A stretch of 34,741 bases of DNA. Origin: an uncultured SAR324 cluster bacterium (lineage in GTDB: Bacteria > SAR324 > NAC60-12). Under the pieces are notes generated by a model. It searched no databases. It had not been told where the DNA came from and was given only the letters and a program-made list of their open reading frames with translations. The stretch lies in NCBI GenBank assembly GCA_902590435.1, contig CACIWU010000011.1, positions 1-34,741 of the forward strand, given 5' to 3'. Below are positions 15,759-23,059 of the stretch, one piece after another (position 1 is the first letter of the stretch; each line of letters opens with the position of its first letter). Position numbers and translations under genes: made by a program.

Positions 15759-16643
15759 CTAACTCAATGATCCAAATTTGATCTCAAGATTTTTCCAAGA
15801 AAGTCTTTTTCTTTTTAGATCGAAAGTCATCAGATCCTCCCCAATAATGATATTACTTTTGAAATCTTGAGATACTGTATTCAAAAGTTTTTTGCGGTCA
15901 AATTTGGGTGGTGCAAAATGAGTTAGCATAAGGCAGCCTACTTTAGCTTTAGTAGCTACTTTCCCAACTTCATTGTCTAAAGTATGATATGAAGATACAT
16001 TTTTTACAGTTTGAGCTGTTCTAATACCATCAACAACAGGCATTTCATCGTGAATGAATACCTCATGTAAAAGAATATCTGCTCCTTTTGCCGCTTCTAT
16101 TAATGCTGGACAATACTTGGTGTCTCCACTAATTACTGCTTTCTCTTGATCTTCTTCAAAAATAAATCCAAATGCTTTTTTTACAGGTTGGTGAAGTACT
16201 TCTACTGTTCTTATACTTAACTTTTTGAAATTCATCAAAGTTCCATTGTCGATTTCTGTAATTTCCACTTCGAGAGCTTTGGTAGAAGGCCTTTGTTCAT
16301 GAACAATTCGCAGATTCATTTCTGTTCTCCAAAGATTCATCAGTTGCTCTACATAATTTTTAGTACCTGGTGGACCAAATATTTTTTGTGGTCTGGATCT
16401 TCCCTGATGCCAGCTCGAAATAATGAGTTGGAATAAATCGACAATATGATCAGAATGTAGATGAGTTAATAACAAAGCATCAACTTGACTACCTTGAATA
16501 CCATGCTCCTGCAAGCGCTGAGTTACACCAGAACCACAATCAATCAAGATTCTTGATCCCTCACCACAATCTATGAGAGCAGAAGGTCCATAACGATCTA
16601 TGTCTACAGAGGGACATCCGCTTCCTAAAATTGTTAATTTCAT
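15759..16643 (-). CDS. MBL-fold metallohydrolase (RNase Z/arylsulfatase-like)
   Basis: A 294-residue metallo-beta-lactamase-fold protein. The dinuclear-zinc motif THLHSDH (His61, His63, Asp65, His66), ISGDTKY with its bridging Asp, and LTHFAPP with the last His are all present. Fold order and the LGSGCPSVDIDRYGPS opening resemble RNase Z-like and arylsulfatase-like hydrolases. However, the protein lacks a recognisable RNase Z exosite, so tRNA processing is doubtful. Its gene follows the thiolase gene by 45 bases on the same strand and is likely the last gene of the paaH-paaJ operon. A role as hydrolase of a pathway metabolite is inferred from this position only. Confidence 0.87.
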   Translation of the reverse strand: MKLTILGSGCPSVDIDRYGPSALIDCGEGSRILIDCGSGVTQRLQEHGIQGSQVDALLLTHLHSDHIVDLFQLIISSWHQGRSRPQKIFGPPGTKNYVEQLMNLWRTEMNLRIVHEQRPSTKALEVEITEIDNGTLMNFKKLSIRTVEVLHQPVKKAFGFIFEEDQEKAVISGDTKYCPALIEAAKGADILLHEVFIHDEMPVVDGIRTAQTVKNVSSYHTLDNEVGKVATKAKVGCLMLTHFAPPKFDRKKLLNTVSQDFKSNIIIGEDLMTFDLKRKRLSWKNLEIKFGSLS

Positions 16644-16688
16644 TTATTAAATTAATTTATTATTTTTAAATATTAAAATAATTTCAGA

Positions 16689-17894
16689 CTATACTCTTTC
16701 AATTAAAAGAGAAATGCCTTGTCCTACTCCTACGCACATTGTGCAAAGTGCATATTGTTTTTTGCTATACTTCAATTCTAACATAGCTGATAAAACTAAA
16801 CGTGCTCCACTCATTCCAAGAGGATGTCCTAACGCAATTGCACCCCCATTAGGGTTTACTCTCTCGTCATCTTCTGCAAGCTTCAAATCACGTAATACCG
16901 CCAAAGCTTGAGCAGCAAAAGCCTCGTTTAGTTCAATAACTCCTATTTTATCTAATGAAATATTACTTAAATTGATTAATTTTTTAGTGGCAGGAACAGG
17001 ACCATAACCCATAATTCTAGGTTCAACTCCTGCAGTAGTAACTCTAACAATTCTCGCCACAGGATTAAGATTTTGTTTTTTAGCCATTTCTCCAGAAGCG
17101 ATTATAAGTGCTGCAGCTCCATCATTTAAACCTGAAGAATTTCCTGCTGTAACAGTTCCATTTTCTCTAAAGGGAGTTGGTAATTCAGCTAGTTTTTCCA
17201 AGCTTATATCAAATCTAGGATGTTCGTCTTGATTAACTTCAATTGAATTTCCTTTAACTTGCGGAATTTTTATAGCTTCAATTTCTTTTGACAATCTTCC
17301 AGATTTAATTGCTGAAATGGCTTTTTCCTGAGAACGCCAAGCAAACTTATCCTGATCCTCACGAGATATATTGAATTTTTCAGATATATTTTCAGCAGTT
17401 TCAGGCATAGAATCCACTCCGTATTGTTTTTTTAACAAAATGTTTACAAATCTCCAGCCAATAGTAGTGTCAAAGATCTCTGCATTTCTAGAAAATGCCG
17501 TATTTGCTTTACCTATTACAAAAGGAGCTCTACTCATATTCTCAACTCCACCAGCTATTACAAGATGCTGTTCTCCTGATTTAATTGATCTTGCGGCTAT
17601 GCTGATTGCATCAAGTCCCGAACCACAAAGTCGATTGACTGTTGATCCTGGAACAGTATAAGGTAATCCAGAAAGTAAAGCAGCCATCCTTGCCACATTT
17701 CTGTTATCTTCTCCCGCTTGATTGGCACATCCTAAAATAACATCATCAACGGCTTCCCAATCTACTCCATCGTTTTTACCAATTAATTTTTTAATTGGAA
17801 AAGATGCCAAATCATCAGTACGCAATTTTGACAATAAACCTCCATATCGCCCAATAGGTGTACGAATACCATCACATAAGTAAGCTTCTTCCAT
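16689..17894 (-). CDS. paaJ: 3-oxoadipyl-CoA thiolase (PaaJ/PcaF type)
   Basis: A 401-residue thiolase, exactly the length of PcaF/PaaJ. The nucleophile Cys90 is in NRLCGSG, His357 in ALGHPLGMSGARL and the second catalytic Cys387 in CTMCVGVGQG. The opening LCDGIRTPIGRYGG and the internal IFDTTIGWRFVN and YGVDSMPETAEN are hallmarks of 3-oxoadipyl-CoA thiolases rather than of acetoacetyl-CoA thiolases. It cleaves 3-oxoadipyl-CoA with CoA to succinyl-CoA and acetyl-CoA. The gene begins 14 bases after paaH, which provides the preceding oxidation. The ring-opening enzymes of phenylacetate or protocatechuate breakdown are not in this window. Some thiolases of this type also act on other 3-oxo-dicarboxylyl- or acyl-CoAs. 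Confidence 0.93.
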   Translation of the reverse strand: MEEAYLCDGIRTPIGRYGGLLSKLRTDDLASFPIKKLIGKNDGVDWEAVDDVILGCANQAGEDNRNVARMAALLSGLPYTVPGSTVNRLCGSGLDAISIAARSIKSGEQHLVIAGGVENMSRAPFVIGKANTAFSRNAEIFDTTIGWRFVNILLKKQYGVDSMPETAENISEKFNISREDQDKFAWRSQEKAISAIKSGRLSKEIEAIKIPQVKGNSIEVNQDEHPRFDISLEKLAELPTPFRENGTVTAGNSSGLNDGAAALIIASGEMAKKQNLNPVARIVRVTTAGVEPRIMGYGPVPATKKLINLSNISLDKIGVIELNEAFAAQALAVLRDLKLAEDDERVNPNGGAIALGHPLGMSGARLVLSAMLELKYSKKQYALCTMCVGVGQGISLLIERV

Positions 17895-17908
17895 AGGATT
17901 TTCTATTT

Positions 17909-19417
17909 TTAATTTTTAATTTTTTTTCCATTTAGTTTTAAGAAATGAGATTTTTTGTAACGTGTACCATATACTTTGAATAAATTATCTAGTGTTTTTG
18001 AAACTGAAGAAAACCCCCATTTTTCTGCCCACTCCAAAGGTCCTAAAGGATAGTTTAAGCCCATTCTCATAGCTATATTTACTCCTTCAGCATCTGCAAT
18101 TTTTTCCTGAACAACCATAGATGCTTCGTTGACAAGCATTGCAACTATACGGGTTATAATCATTCCTGGCACATCTTGAATTACTGATACTTCTTTATTA
18201 AAAGACTCAAAAAGACCTACAGCTTCCTGTACAAATTTTTGTGGACAATCTAATGCAGGAGCCAGTACTACCCGTTTAGTCTGCTCAAAATCTAAACATA
18301 AATCTAGTGAAATAAATTTTTTACCTATTTCACTAGAACGTTCTAAAGACGATTTACCATTTGATAATCCTACAATAGTTCCTGAAGGTAAACGAACATA
18401 CCCATTTCCGGATGAAATTTCTTTTTTTAAAGAACTATTATTTATAAGTTTTACCAACGATTCCGGTAAATTATCTGGACCTTCAATGAAAATACAAGAA
18501 GGTGCTTTGTTTTTTTTTCCATTTTCAATAAGTGCTTTTTTAGGATGTGTTCCATAACTATAGAAACCTCTTCCAGATTTTCTTCCTAAAAATCCTCTTT
18601 CTACAAGATCTTTTTGCAAATCAGATGGAGAAAATCTAGGATGAAATCCAAAATTTACCCACATCTGGTATGTAACTTCGTAATTTACATCAAGACCAAT
18701 TAAATCCATAAGTTCAAAAGGTCCCATTTTAAACCCACCACAATCCCTTATTATTGCATCACATGTTTCATAATCAGTCACATTTTCTTTTAAAACGAAC
18801 AAGGATTCACAATAAAACGGACGTGCTGCACGATTAACAATAAATCCTGGACTAGATCTAACATTAACAGGAGTTTTACCCCATTTTTCAGATAAAGTTG
18901 AAACTAATTCGGCAACAGCTTTATCAGTTTTACTGGAACTTACTATTTCAACTAACTTCATAACAGGAGCAGGATTAAAAAAGTGAATACCTACTAAACG
19001 TCCAGGATGTTTCAGTTTCCCGCTTATCATGTTCAAATCAATTGATGAGGTATTTGTAGCTAAAATTACATTTTCAGAAATTATAGATTCAAGTTCGCAA
19101 AATATATTTTGCTTAGAAGTTAAATCTTCTATTATCGACTCAATAATCAATTTGGATCGAACCAAATCATTAAGATTTTTTACAGGAGTAATATTTTCTA
19201 TAATCTTATCCATCTTTAGTGAAGAAATTTTATCTTTATCAACTAATTTTTTAAGACGATTTGTTATGTTTTTTAATGCTTCTTTAGTTTTCTTTTCAGA
19301 AATATCGAAAACCCATACGGGGTGACCGGCAGAAGCAATTGTTTGCGTAATCCCTTCACCCATTGTTCCTAGCCCAACAATAGCTATAGGGAAGTTATTT
19401 TTTCGCATATTCACCAT
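17909..19417 (-). CDS. paaH: 3-hydroxyacyl-CoA dehydrogenase, PaaH (3-hydroxyadipyl-CoA) type
   Basis: A 502-residue protein of the long, duplicated C-domain PaaH/PaaC type, not the ~280-residue short HADH. The NAD site GLGTMG is at 15-20 and the catalytic pair is His145 (GIHFFNPAP) and Glu157, with Asn195 nearby. A second 3-hydroxyacyl-CoA dehydrogenase C-terminal domain spans about 400-490 (DVPGMIITRIVAMLVNEA, NYPLGPLEWAEKWG). It oxidises 3-hydroxyadipyl-CoA to 3-oxoadipyl-CoA with NAD, feeding the adjacent thiolase. The start could be the ATG at 19417 or a second ATG three codons later. It is the first gene of the paaH-paaJ-MBL set and divergent from the DUF1185 gene. Confidence 0.92.
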   Translation of the reverse strand: MVNMRKNNFPIAIVGLGTMGEGITQTIASAGHPVWVFDISEKKTKEALKNITNRLKKLVDKDKISSLKMDKIIENITPVKNLNDLVRSKLIIESIIEDLTSKQNIFCELESIISENVILATNTSSIDLNMISGKLKHPGRLVGIHFFNPAPVMKLVEIVSSSKTDKAVAELVSTLSEKWGKTPVNVRSSPGFIVNRAARPFYCESLFVLKENVTDYETCDAIIRDCGGFKMGPFELMDLIGLDVNYEVTYQMWVNFGFHPRFSPSDLQKDLVERGFLGRKSGRGFYSYGTHPKKALIENGKKNKAPSCIFIEGPDNLPESLVKLINNSSLKKEISSGNGYVRLPSGTIVGLSNGKSSLERSSEIGKKFISLDLCLDFEQTKRVVLAPALDCPQKFVQEAVGLFESFNKEVSVIQDVPGMIITRIVAMLVNEASMVVQEKIADAEGVNIAMRMGLNYPLGPLEWAEKWGFSSVSKTLDNLFKVYGTRYKKSHFLKLNGKKIKN

Positions 19418-19626
19418 ATTCTGAGTATTAAATCAAAAAAAGAACTTAATTTTAAAATCGTTTTTTTGTAGAATCACTTTAACTTAGTGTATAAACTGAT
19501 GCAAATTTAAAAACAAACTTTGATTTTAAATTTAATAGAGCTTGAAAACTGTATGATATTAAACTAAATTGCATCTAAAATAATTTTTATAAAATAACTT
19601 TTCCCAAATATATTAAATGGAATGCA

Positions 19627-20169
19627 ATGAAGCCAATTATTAACAAAATTGTAATTCAGTTGGAAGAAATTCATAAAGAAATAGGACATAAAATAGATCC
19701 ACCATCAAGAAAAGTTACGGTTGCAGCAGTTATTAAAAATCCTTATGCTAAACAGTACATTGAGGATCTAGAAGAACTCTTCGATCTTGGTTCAGAAATT
19801 GGAGGTATTTTGGCAAAAAAAGGTGTAGATGCACTGGGTATAGAACCTTCGTCAGTTGTGAGTTATGGAAAAGGAGCAATTGTTGGATTGGATGGTGAAA
19901 TTGAACATGCAGCAGCAATATTACATCCGCGATTCGGTAAACCTGTTCGTGCCGCAGTAGAAAAAGGCGATGATATTATTCCCTCAACCAAAAAAATGGG
20001 GGGACCTGGATCTTTGCTTGTTATGCCTATAACCAATAAAGACAGCATTTGGAGTTTTGATCATATGGATGCCACAGAAATTACTATACCAGATGCACCC
20101 CGTTCTGATGAAATTCTTATAGCTGTAGCTCTCGCTGATAGTGGGAGACCTCTCGCTCGCACCAAATAG
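19627..20169 (+). CDS. DUF1185 / 'amino acid synthesis' family protein
   Basis: A 180-residue soluble protein that I recognise as the AA_synth (PF06684, DUF1185) family. Landmarks are NPYAKQYIEDL, GVDALGIEPSSVVSYGKGAIVG, HAAAILHPRFGKP and IPDAPRSDEI. The family name derives from an early genetic association and the biochemical function is not established; structures show a fold related to chorismate-mutase-like or ring-forming oligomers, as I recall. There is no signal peptide. A GGAATG stretch lies just upstream of the ATG. It is followed after 21 bases by the EthD gene, forming a two-gene unit divergent from paaH, so the pair may act in the same degradative pathway. Confidence 0.85.
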   Translation: MKPIINKIVIQLEEIHKEIGHKIDPPSRKVTVAAVIKNPYAKQYIEDLEELFDLGSEIGGILAKKGVDALGIEPSSVVSYGKGAIVGLDGEIEHAAAILHPRFGKPVRAAVEKGDDIIPSTKKMGGPGSLLVMPITNKDSIWSFDHMDATEITIPDAPRSDEILIAVALADSGRPLARTK

Positions 20170-20180
20170 TAATTAATTAT

Positions 20181-20186
20181 AGGAGG
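20181..20186 (+). promoter_or_regulatory. Strong Shine-Dalgarno of the EthD gene
   Basis: AGGAGG is followed by four A residues and the ATG at 20191. It is the best ribosome-binding site in the window, where many genes have none recognisable, and it fixes the EthD start. Confidence 0.9.
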
Positions 20187-20190
20187 AAAA

Positions 20191-20499
20191 ATGTTTAAAG
20201 CAATGATCTTACTTAAGAAGAAAGAGCAATTATCACAACGTGAATTTAGAAATTGGTGGATTGGAGAACACTCCAAACTAGCAACTCAGTTACCTGGATT
20301 AAGAAAGTTGTGTTTCAATCCGGTAAATGATGAGAATGCATTATATGACGGTGTAGCAGAACTATGGTTTGACTCTGAAAAAAGTTTTACAGAGGCATAT
20401 CAAACTGATTTAGGTAAGGCTGTTGCAGCTGATTCATTAGCGCATGTAGATCGCAGAGACCGTTTATTTGTTGAAGAAAATGTGTTATTACATTCTTAG
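20191..20499 (+). CDS. EthD-domain ferredoxin-like small protein
   Basis: A 102-residue protein of the dimeric alpha-beta barrel (EthD) family. Typical signs are an opening MFKAMILLKKKEQLSQREFRNWW, the conserved His of GEHSKLA, and a late segment D/A-x-L-A-H-V-D-R-R-D-R that usually precedes the last strand. EthD members assist ETBE and alkane oxidation operons or act as cofactor-free oxygenases or cyclases; the specific role here is unknown. It is co-transcribed with the DUF1185 gene and has the strongest ribosome-binding site in the window, which suggests it is made in higher amounts than its partner. Confidence 0.87.
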   Translation: MFKAMILLKKKEQLSQREFRNWWIGEHSKLATQLPGLRKLCFNPVNDENALYDGVAELWFDSEKSFTEAYQTDLGKAVAADSLAHVDRRDRLFVEENVLLHS

Positions 20500-20553
20500 T
20501 TTATAAAAATTAGTTTCAAATTTGGGAATTTTATAAATAGATTTTCTTTTTTT
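20500..20553 (+). terminator. Possible AT-rich intrinsic terminator after EthD
   Basis: Right after the stop, TTTATAAAAATT (20500-20511) pairs with AATTTTATAAA (20527-20537) with one bulged A, around a loop of about 15 bases. A T-rich tract (TTTTCTTTTTTT) follows four bases later at 20542-20551. The stem lacks G-C pairs, so termination strength is uncertain. Confidence 0.35.
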
Positions 20554-20599
20554 AATTTGTAAAAAGCTATCATCTGATGATTTTTAGAATATTACGGAT

Positions 20600-21052
20600 A
20601 TGATGAAAACTAAAATATTTATTTTTTTTACTAGCATTTTTTTGATATTTTCATCTAATAAGTTAGTTCCTTCTGAATCGGCAGGAATGATTAAATATAG
20701 ACAAAATGTTATGAAAGCCGCTGCTGGACATATGGGAGCAATTGTTAGCATATTAAAGAACAACTTACCTATAAGAGATCATATTTTAGAACATGCTAAT
20801 TCTTTAAATCAAATAAGTAAAATGACTATTAGTATTTTTCCTAAAGGGACAGGACTAGGAAGAACTAAAGCAAAAAATTCAATTTGGAAAAATTGGTCTA
20901 AATTTGAAAAAATATCTCAGGATTTTGTTGATGAAAGTACAAAGCTGATGGAGTTGGCCAAAAATGGAGATATTCAGGCTATTGCTAAACAAATTAGAAA
21001 AACAGGTAAAACGTGTGGTAGTTGTCATAGAAATTTCCGAAAAAGAGATTAA
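20600..21052 (+). CDS. Cytochrome c' (class II c-type cytochrome)
   Basis: A 150-residue secreted heme protein. A Sec signal with a Lys-rich start and a Phe/Ile core (about residues 1-25) targets the periplasm. A four-helix-bundle body follows, opening with IKYRQNVMKAAAGHMGAI; the Met in that first helix region and the surrounding pattern are typical. The single heme site CGSCH is at 139-143, near the C-terminus as in all cytochromes c'. These proteins have a five-coordinate heme that binds NO or CO and commonly protect against nitric oxide. The start may be either of two adjacent ATGs (20600 or 20603). It lies 214 bases ahead of a second c-type cytochrome on the same strand. Confidence 0.93.
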   Translation: MMKTKIFIFFTSIFLIFSSNKLVPSESAGMIKYRQNVMKAAAGHMGAIVSILKNNLPIRDHILEHANSLNQISKMTISIFPKGTGLGRTKAKNSIWKNWSKFEKISQDFVDESTKLMELAKNGDIQAIAKQIRKTGKTCGSCHRNFRKRD

Positions 21053-21266
21053 TTATGTTTTATTAAAAACAAATCTATTTAAATATAATTTTTAACACTC
21101 TGTTTTAGAAATTAAATTTTTTACTCAAAGTTGTTTTTAATTGCTGCTAATTTTTTCCTTTCGGCAAAAAACCTCTCCCCCAAAAATTTTAAAAACTATA
21201 AATAAAAATAGATTTTTAATAAAAATTTTTTAAATACGTAAAATAATTTATATTTTTAAATGAAGC

Positions 21267-22157
21267 ATGCTTTTTAAATTTTTGTGCCTTTTTACTTTTT
21301 TGATTATTTGCTTTAGTTTAATAATTTCAGCAGATGAAGAACAAATAAAAAAAGGGGAATATATTTTCAAAGCATCAGGAGGTTGTTCATGCCATACAAA
21401 CAAAATAAATAAAGGAAAATTTTTAGCTGGAGGACGATCTATAAAAACTCCTTTTGGTACATTTTTTAGTACAAATATAACACCAGACGTCAAAACAGGT
21501 ATTGGTAATTGGAGTGATGAAGATTTCATACGGGCTATGAAATTAGGGGTTAGTCCTGCTGGAGAACATTATTTTCCCGTATTTCCATACACATCCTTTC
21601 AACTTATTAAACGAAATGATCTTCTTGCACTTAAGGCATATATTTTTTCAATTTCTCCTGTAAATCAAAAAAATACTCCACATAAATTAATTTTACCAAT
21701 AGGAAGAAAAATACCAATGATATTTTGGAAAAAATTTGTATGGTCTTCCAAACAATACGAAAATAATCCGTTAAGAACTAAAACTTGGAATCGAGGAGCT
21801 TATCTCGTCCAATCAATTACCCATTGTGCAGAATGTCATACGCCTCGGGATTTTTTGGGTGGACTAAACTATGAAATGCATATGGCAGGATCAGTCGATG
21901 GTCCAGAAGGGGAGCTTGCACCAAACATAACGCCTGACTTAAAAACAGGTATTGGAAGTTGGAGCAAGATTGATATTAGTTATTTTTTAAAAACAGGGAT
22001 CAAACCTGACGGAGATTATACAGAAGGATTGATGAGTGAAATAATTGATTCAGGTTACCAATATTTAGTTGACGAAGATCTTAAATCAATTGCTGAATAT
22101 ATATCCACTTTTACTCCAATAGAGAATAATTTAAGGAACAATGGTACTAGTCCTTAG
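21267..22157 (+). CDS. Diheme c-type cytochrome with atypical first heme motif
   Basis: A 296-residue periplasmic protein with a signal peptide (about 1-21) and two cytochrome c domains. The second domain has a normal motif CAECH (187-191) and a candidate Met ligand in EGLMSEII near 253. In the first domain the motif reads GGCSCH (38-43), a CXCH rather than CXXCH, and the position where relatives usually have the axial Met (after FPYTSF) is Ile. The two NITPD...KTGIG.WS segments and FPVFPYTSF are typical of the diheme subunits that serve dehydrogenases as electron carriers (AdhB-like). No dehydrogenase partner gene is adjacent. The ATG at 21267 is used because the ATG seven bases earlier gives only a five-residue frame. 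Confidence 0.88.
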   Translation: MLFKFLCLFTFLIICFSLIISADEEQIKKGEYIFKASGGCSCHTNKINKGKFLAGGRSIKTPFGTFFSTNITPDVKTGIGNWSDEDFIRAMKLGVSPAGEHYFPVFPYTSFQLIKRNDLLALKAYIFSISPVNQKNTPHKLILPIGRKIPMIFWKKFVWSSKQYENNPLRTKTWNRGAYLVQSITHCAECHTPRDFLGGLNYEMHMAGSVDGPEGELAPNITPDLKTGIGSWSKIDISYFLKTGIKPDGDYTEGLMSEIIDSGYQYLVDEDLKSIAEYISTFTPIENNLRNNGTSP

Positions 22158-22506
22158 TTTTTTAAATATAAAATTGATATAAAGAAAAAATTTAGCAAGT
22201 AGGCAAATTTATTAATACTTCAAAGAAAATATTATACTAACTTCTAACAAAAAAGGACAAAACATATGGTACTAAAATGGAAAATAATTAAAACAATTCC
22301 CATAAAAGAATAATTTTCTAACTAATTTTTTTGACAACATTATAATTTTGATAGAAGGGTGATTTAATGAAGACTGGGAGAGGTATAACTTAAAAAAATA
22401 ACTTAAAAATGAATAAATTTACTGAATCCACCATATACTTACTTTATAAAAGCCATGGAACTTTTAAAGGATTATAGGAAATAAAATAATTTAAAAAGAA
22501 CTAATT
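22158..22506. other. 349-bp stretch without a supported gene
   Basis: Very AT-rich. It contains only tiny open frames on plus (15, 8 and 22 codons), none with family resemblance. The 8-codon one near 22366 has a reasonable AGGGTGA upstream but no other support. I see no repeat, tRNA or strong terminator here. It separates the plus-strand cytochrome gene from the minus-strand small protein gene, so it should hold two 3' ends. Confidence 0.6.
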
Positions 22507-22779
22507 TCAAGCTTCTTCCTGAATTGTATGAATCTCTTGCCGAAGGACATTGCCTGCTTTACCCAAACCATTTCTAGATGTATTTGCTGCATGAGGATCT
22601 ATAAAATCCATGTCCTCTTCGCCCATATCTTGCTTCAGTAAGATTTCCTGAGTCGCATCTTTAACTTTGGTAATCTTCCCGCCATGTTTTAAAAAACGTT
22701 CCATTGCTGATTCAATATCTTCATGACTAACACATGAAGACACATTTTTAGTTCTGATTTTCATCTTTATCTCATCCAT
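22507..22779 (-). CDS. Small hypothetical protein with FLxxGGKI motif
   Basis: A 90-residue cytosolic protein I do not recognise as a named family. It is highly charged, has no signal or membrane segment, and carries AMERFLKHGGKITKV at about 25-39. That helix-loop pattern (A-x-x-x-F-L-x-x-G-G-K-[VI]) also occurs in small RNA-polymerase-associated regulators such as Pseudomonas SutA, and in several uncharacterised small proteins; the resemblance is limited to this segment. An acidic stretch (GEEDMDFID) and a Gly/Asn-rich link follow. The base composition is noticeably less AT-rich than the flanking DNA, which supports real coding. A second in-frame ATG at 22764 is preceded by GGATGAG and may be the true start, giving 85 residues. 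A perfect 13-bp inverted repeat lies about 70 bases upstream. Confidence 0.7.
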   Translation of the reverse strand: MDEIKMKIRTKNVSSCVSHEDIESAMERFLKHGGKITKVKDATQEILLKQDMGEEDMDFIDPHAANTSRNGLGKAGNVLRQEIHTIQEEA

Positions 22780-22847
22780 AAGAAGTGAAAACTACTATAT
22801 CAGACTTATAATTATTACGACTTCATTGAATAATTTTTTAAATCTTC

Positions 22848-22883
22848 TCGATTATCTATTTGTTACTTTCAATAGATAATCGA
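22848..22883. repeat. Perfect 13-bp stem hairpin between glpD end and small ORF
   Basis: TCGATTATCTATT (22848-22860) and AATAGATAATCGA (22871-22883) are perfect complements around a 10-base loop. It lies 176 bases past the glpD stop and 69 bases before the small ORF's first ATG on the same strand. Neither side has a strong T tract, so it is a poor intrinsic terminator. An operator, an mRNA-stabilising stem or a small-RNA element are alternatives. Confidence 0.7.
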
Positions 22884-23059
22884 TAATTATAAAATATTAA
22901 AATACAAGAATCTTAAATATTTGAATAATTATATATAAATTCTATATTTTTGCAACAAAAAAATATCCCCCTAAATTATATTCCTTGTCAAAAAGTTAAT
23001 ATTTGTGATTGATATTTTTATAAAATATTGATTATATGAATATTTTATTATTTTTTTAA

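Noticed and set aside
22322-22342. TTGACA and TATAAT close together near 22330
   Set aside because: They are only four bases apart, so they cannot be the -35 and -10 of one promoter, and neither has a suitable partner at 17 bases.
22366-22477. Tiny plus-strand open frames of 8 and 22 codons in the sparse region
   Set aside because: No family match and, for the 22-codon frame, no ribosome site; very short frames are expected by chance.
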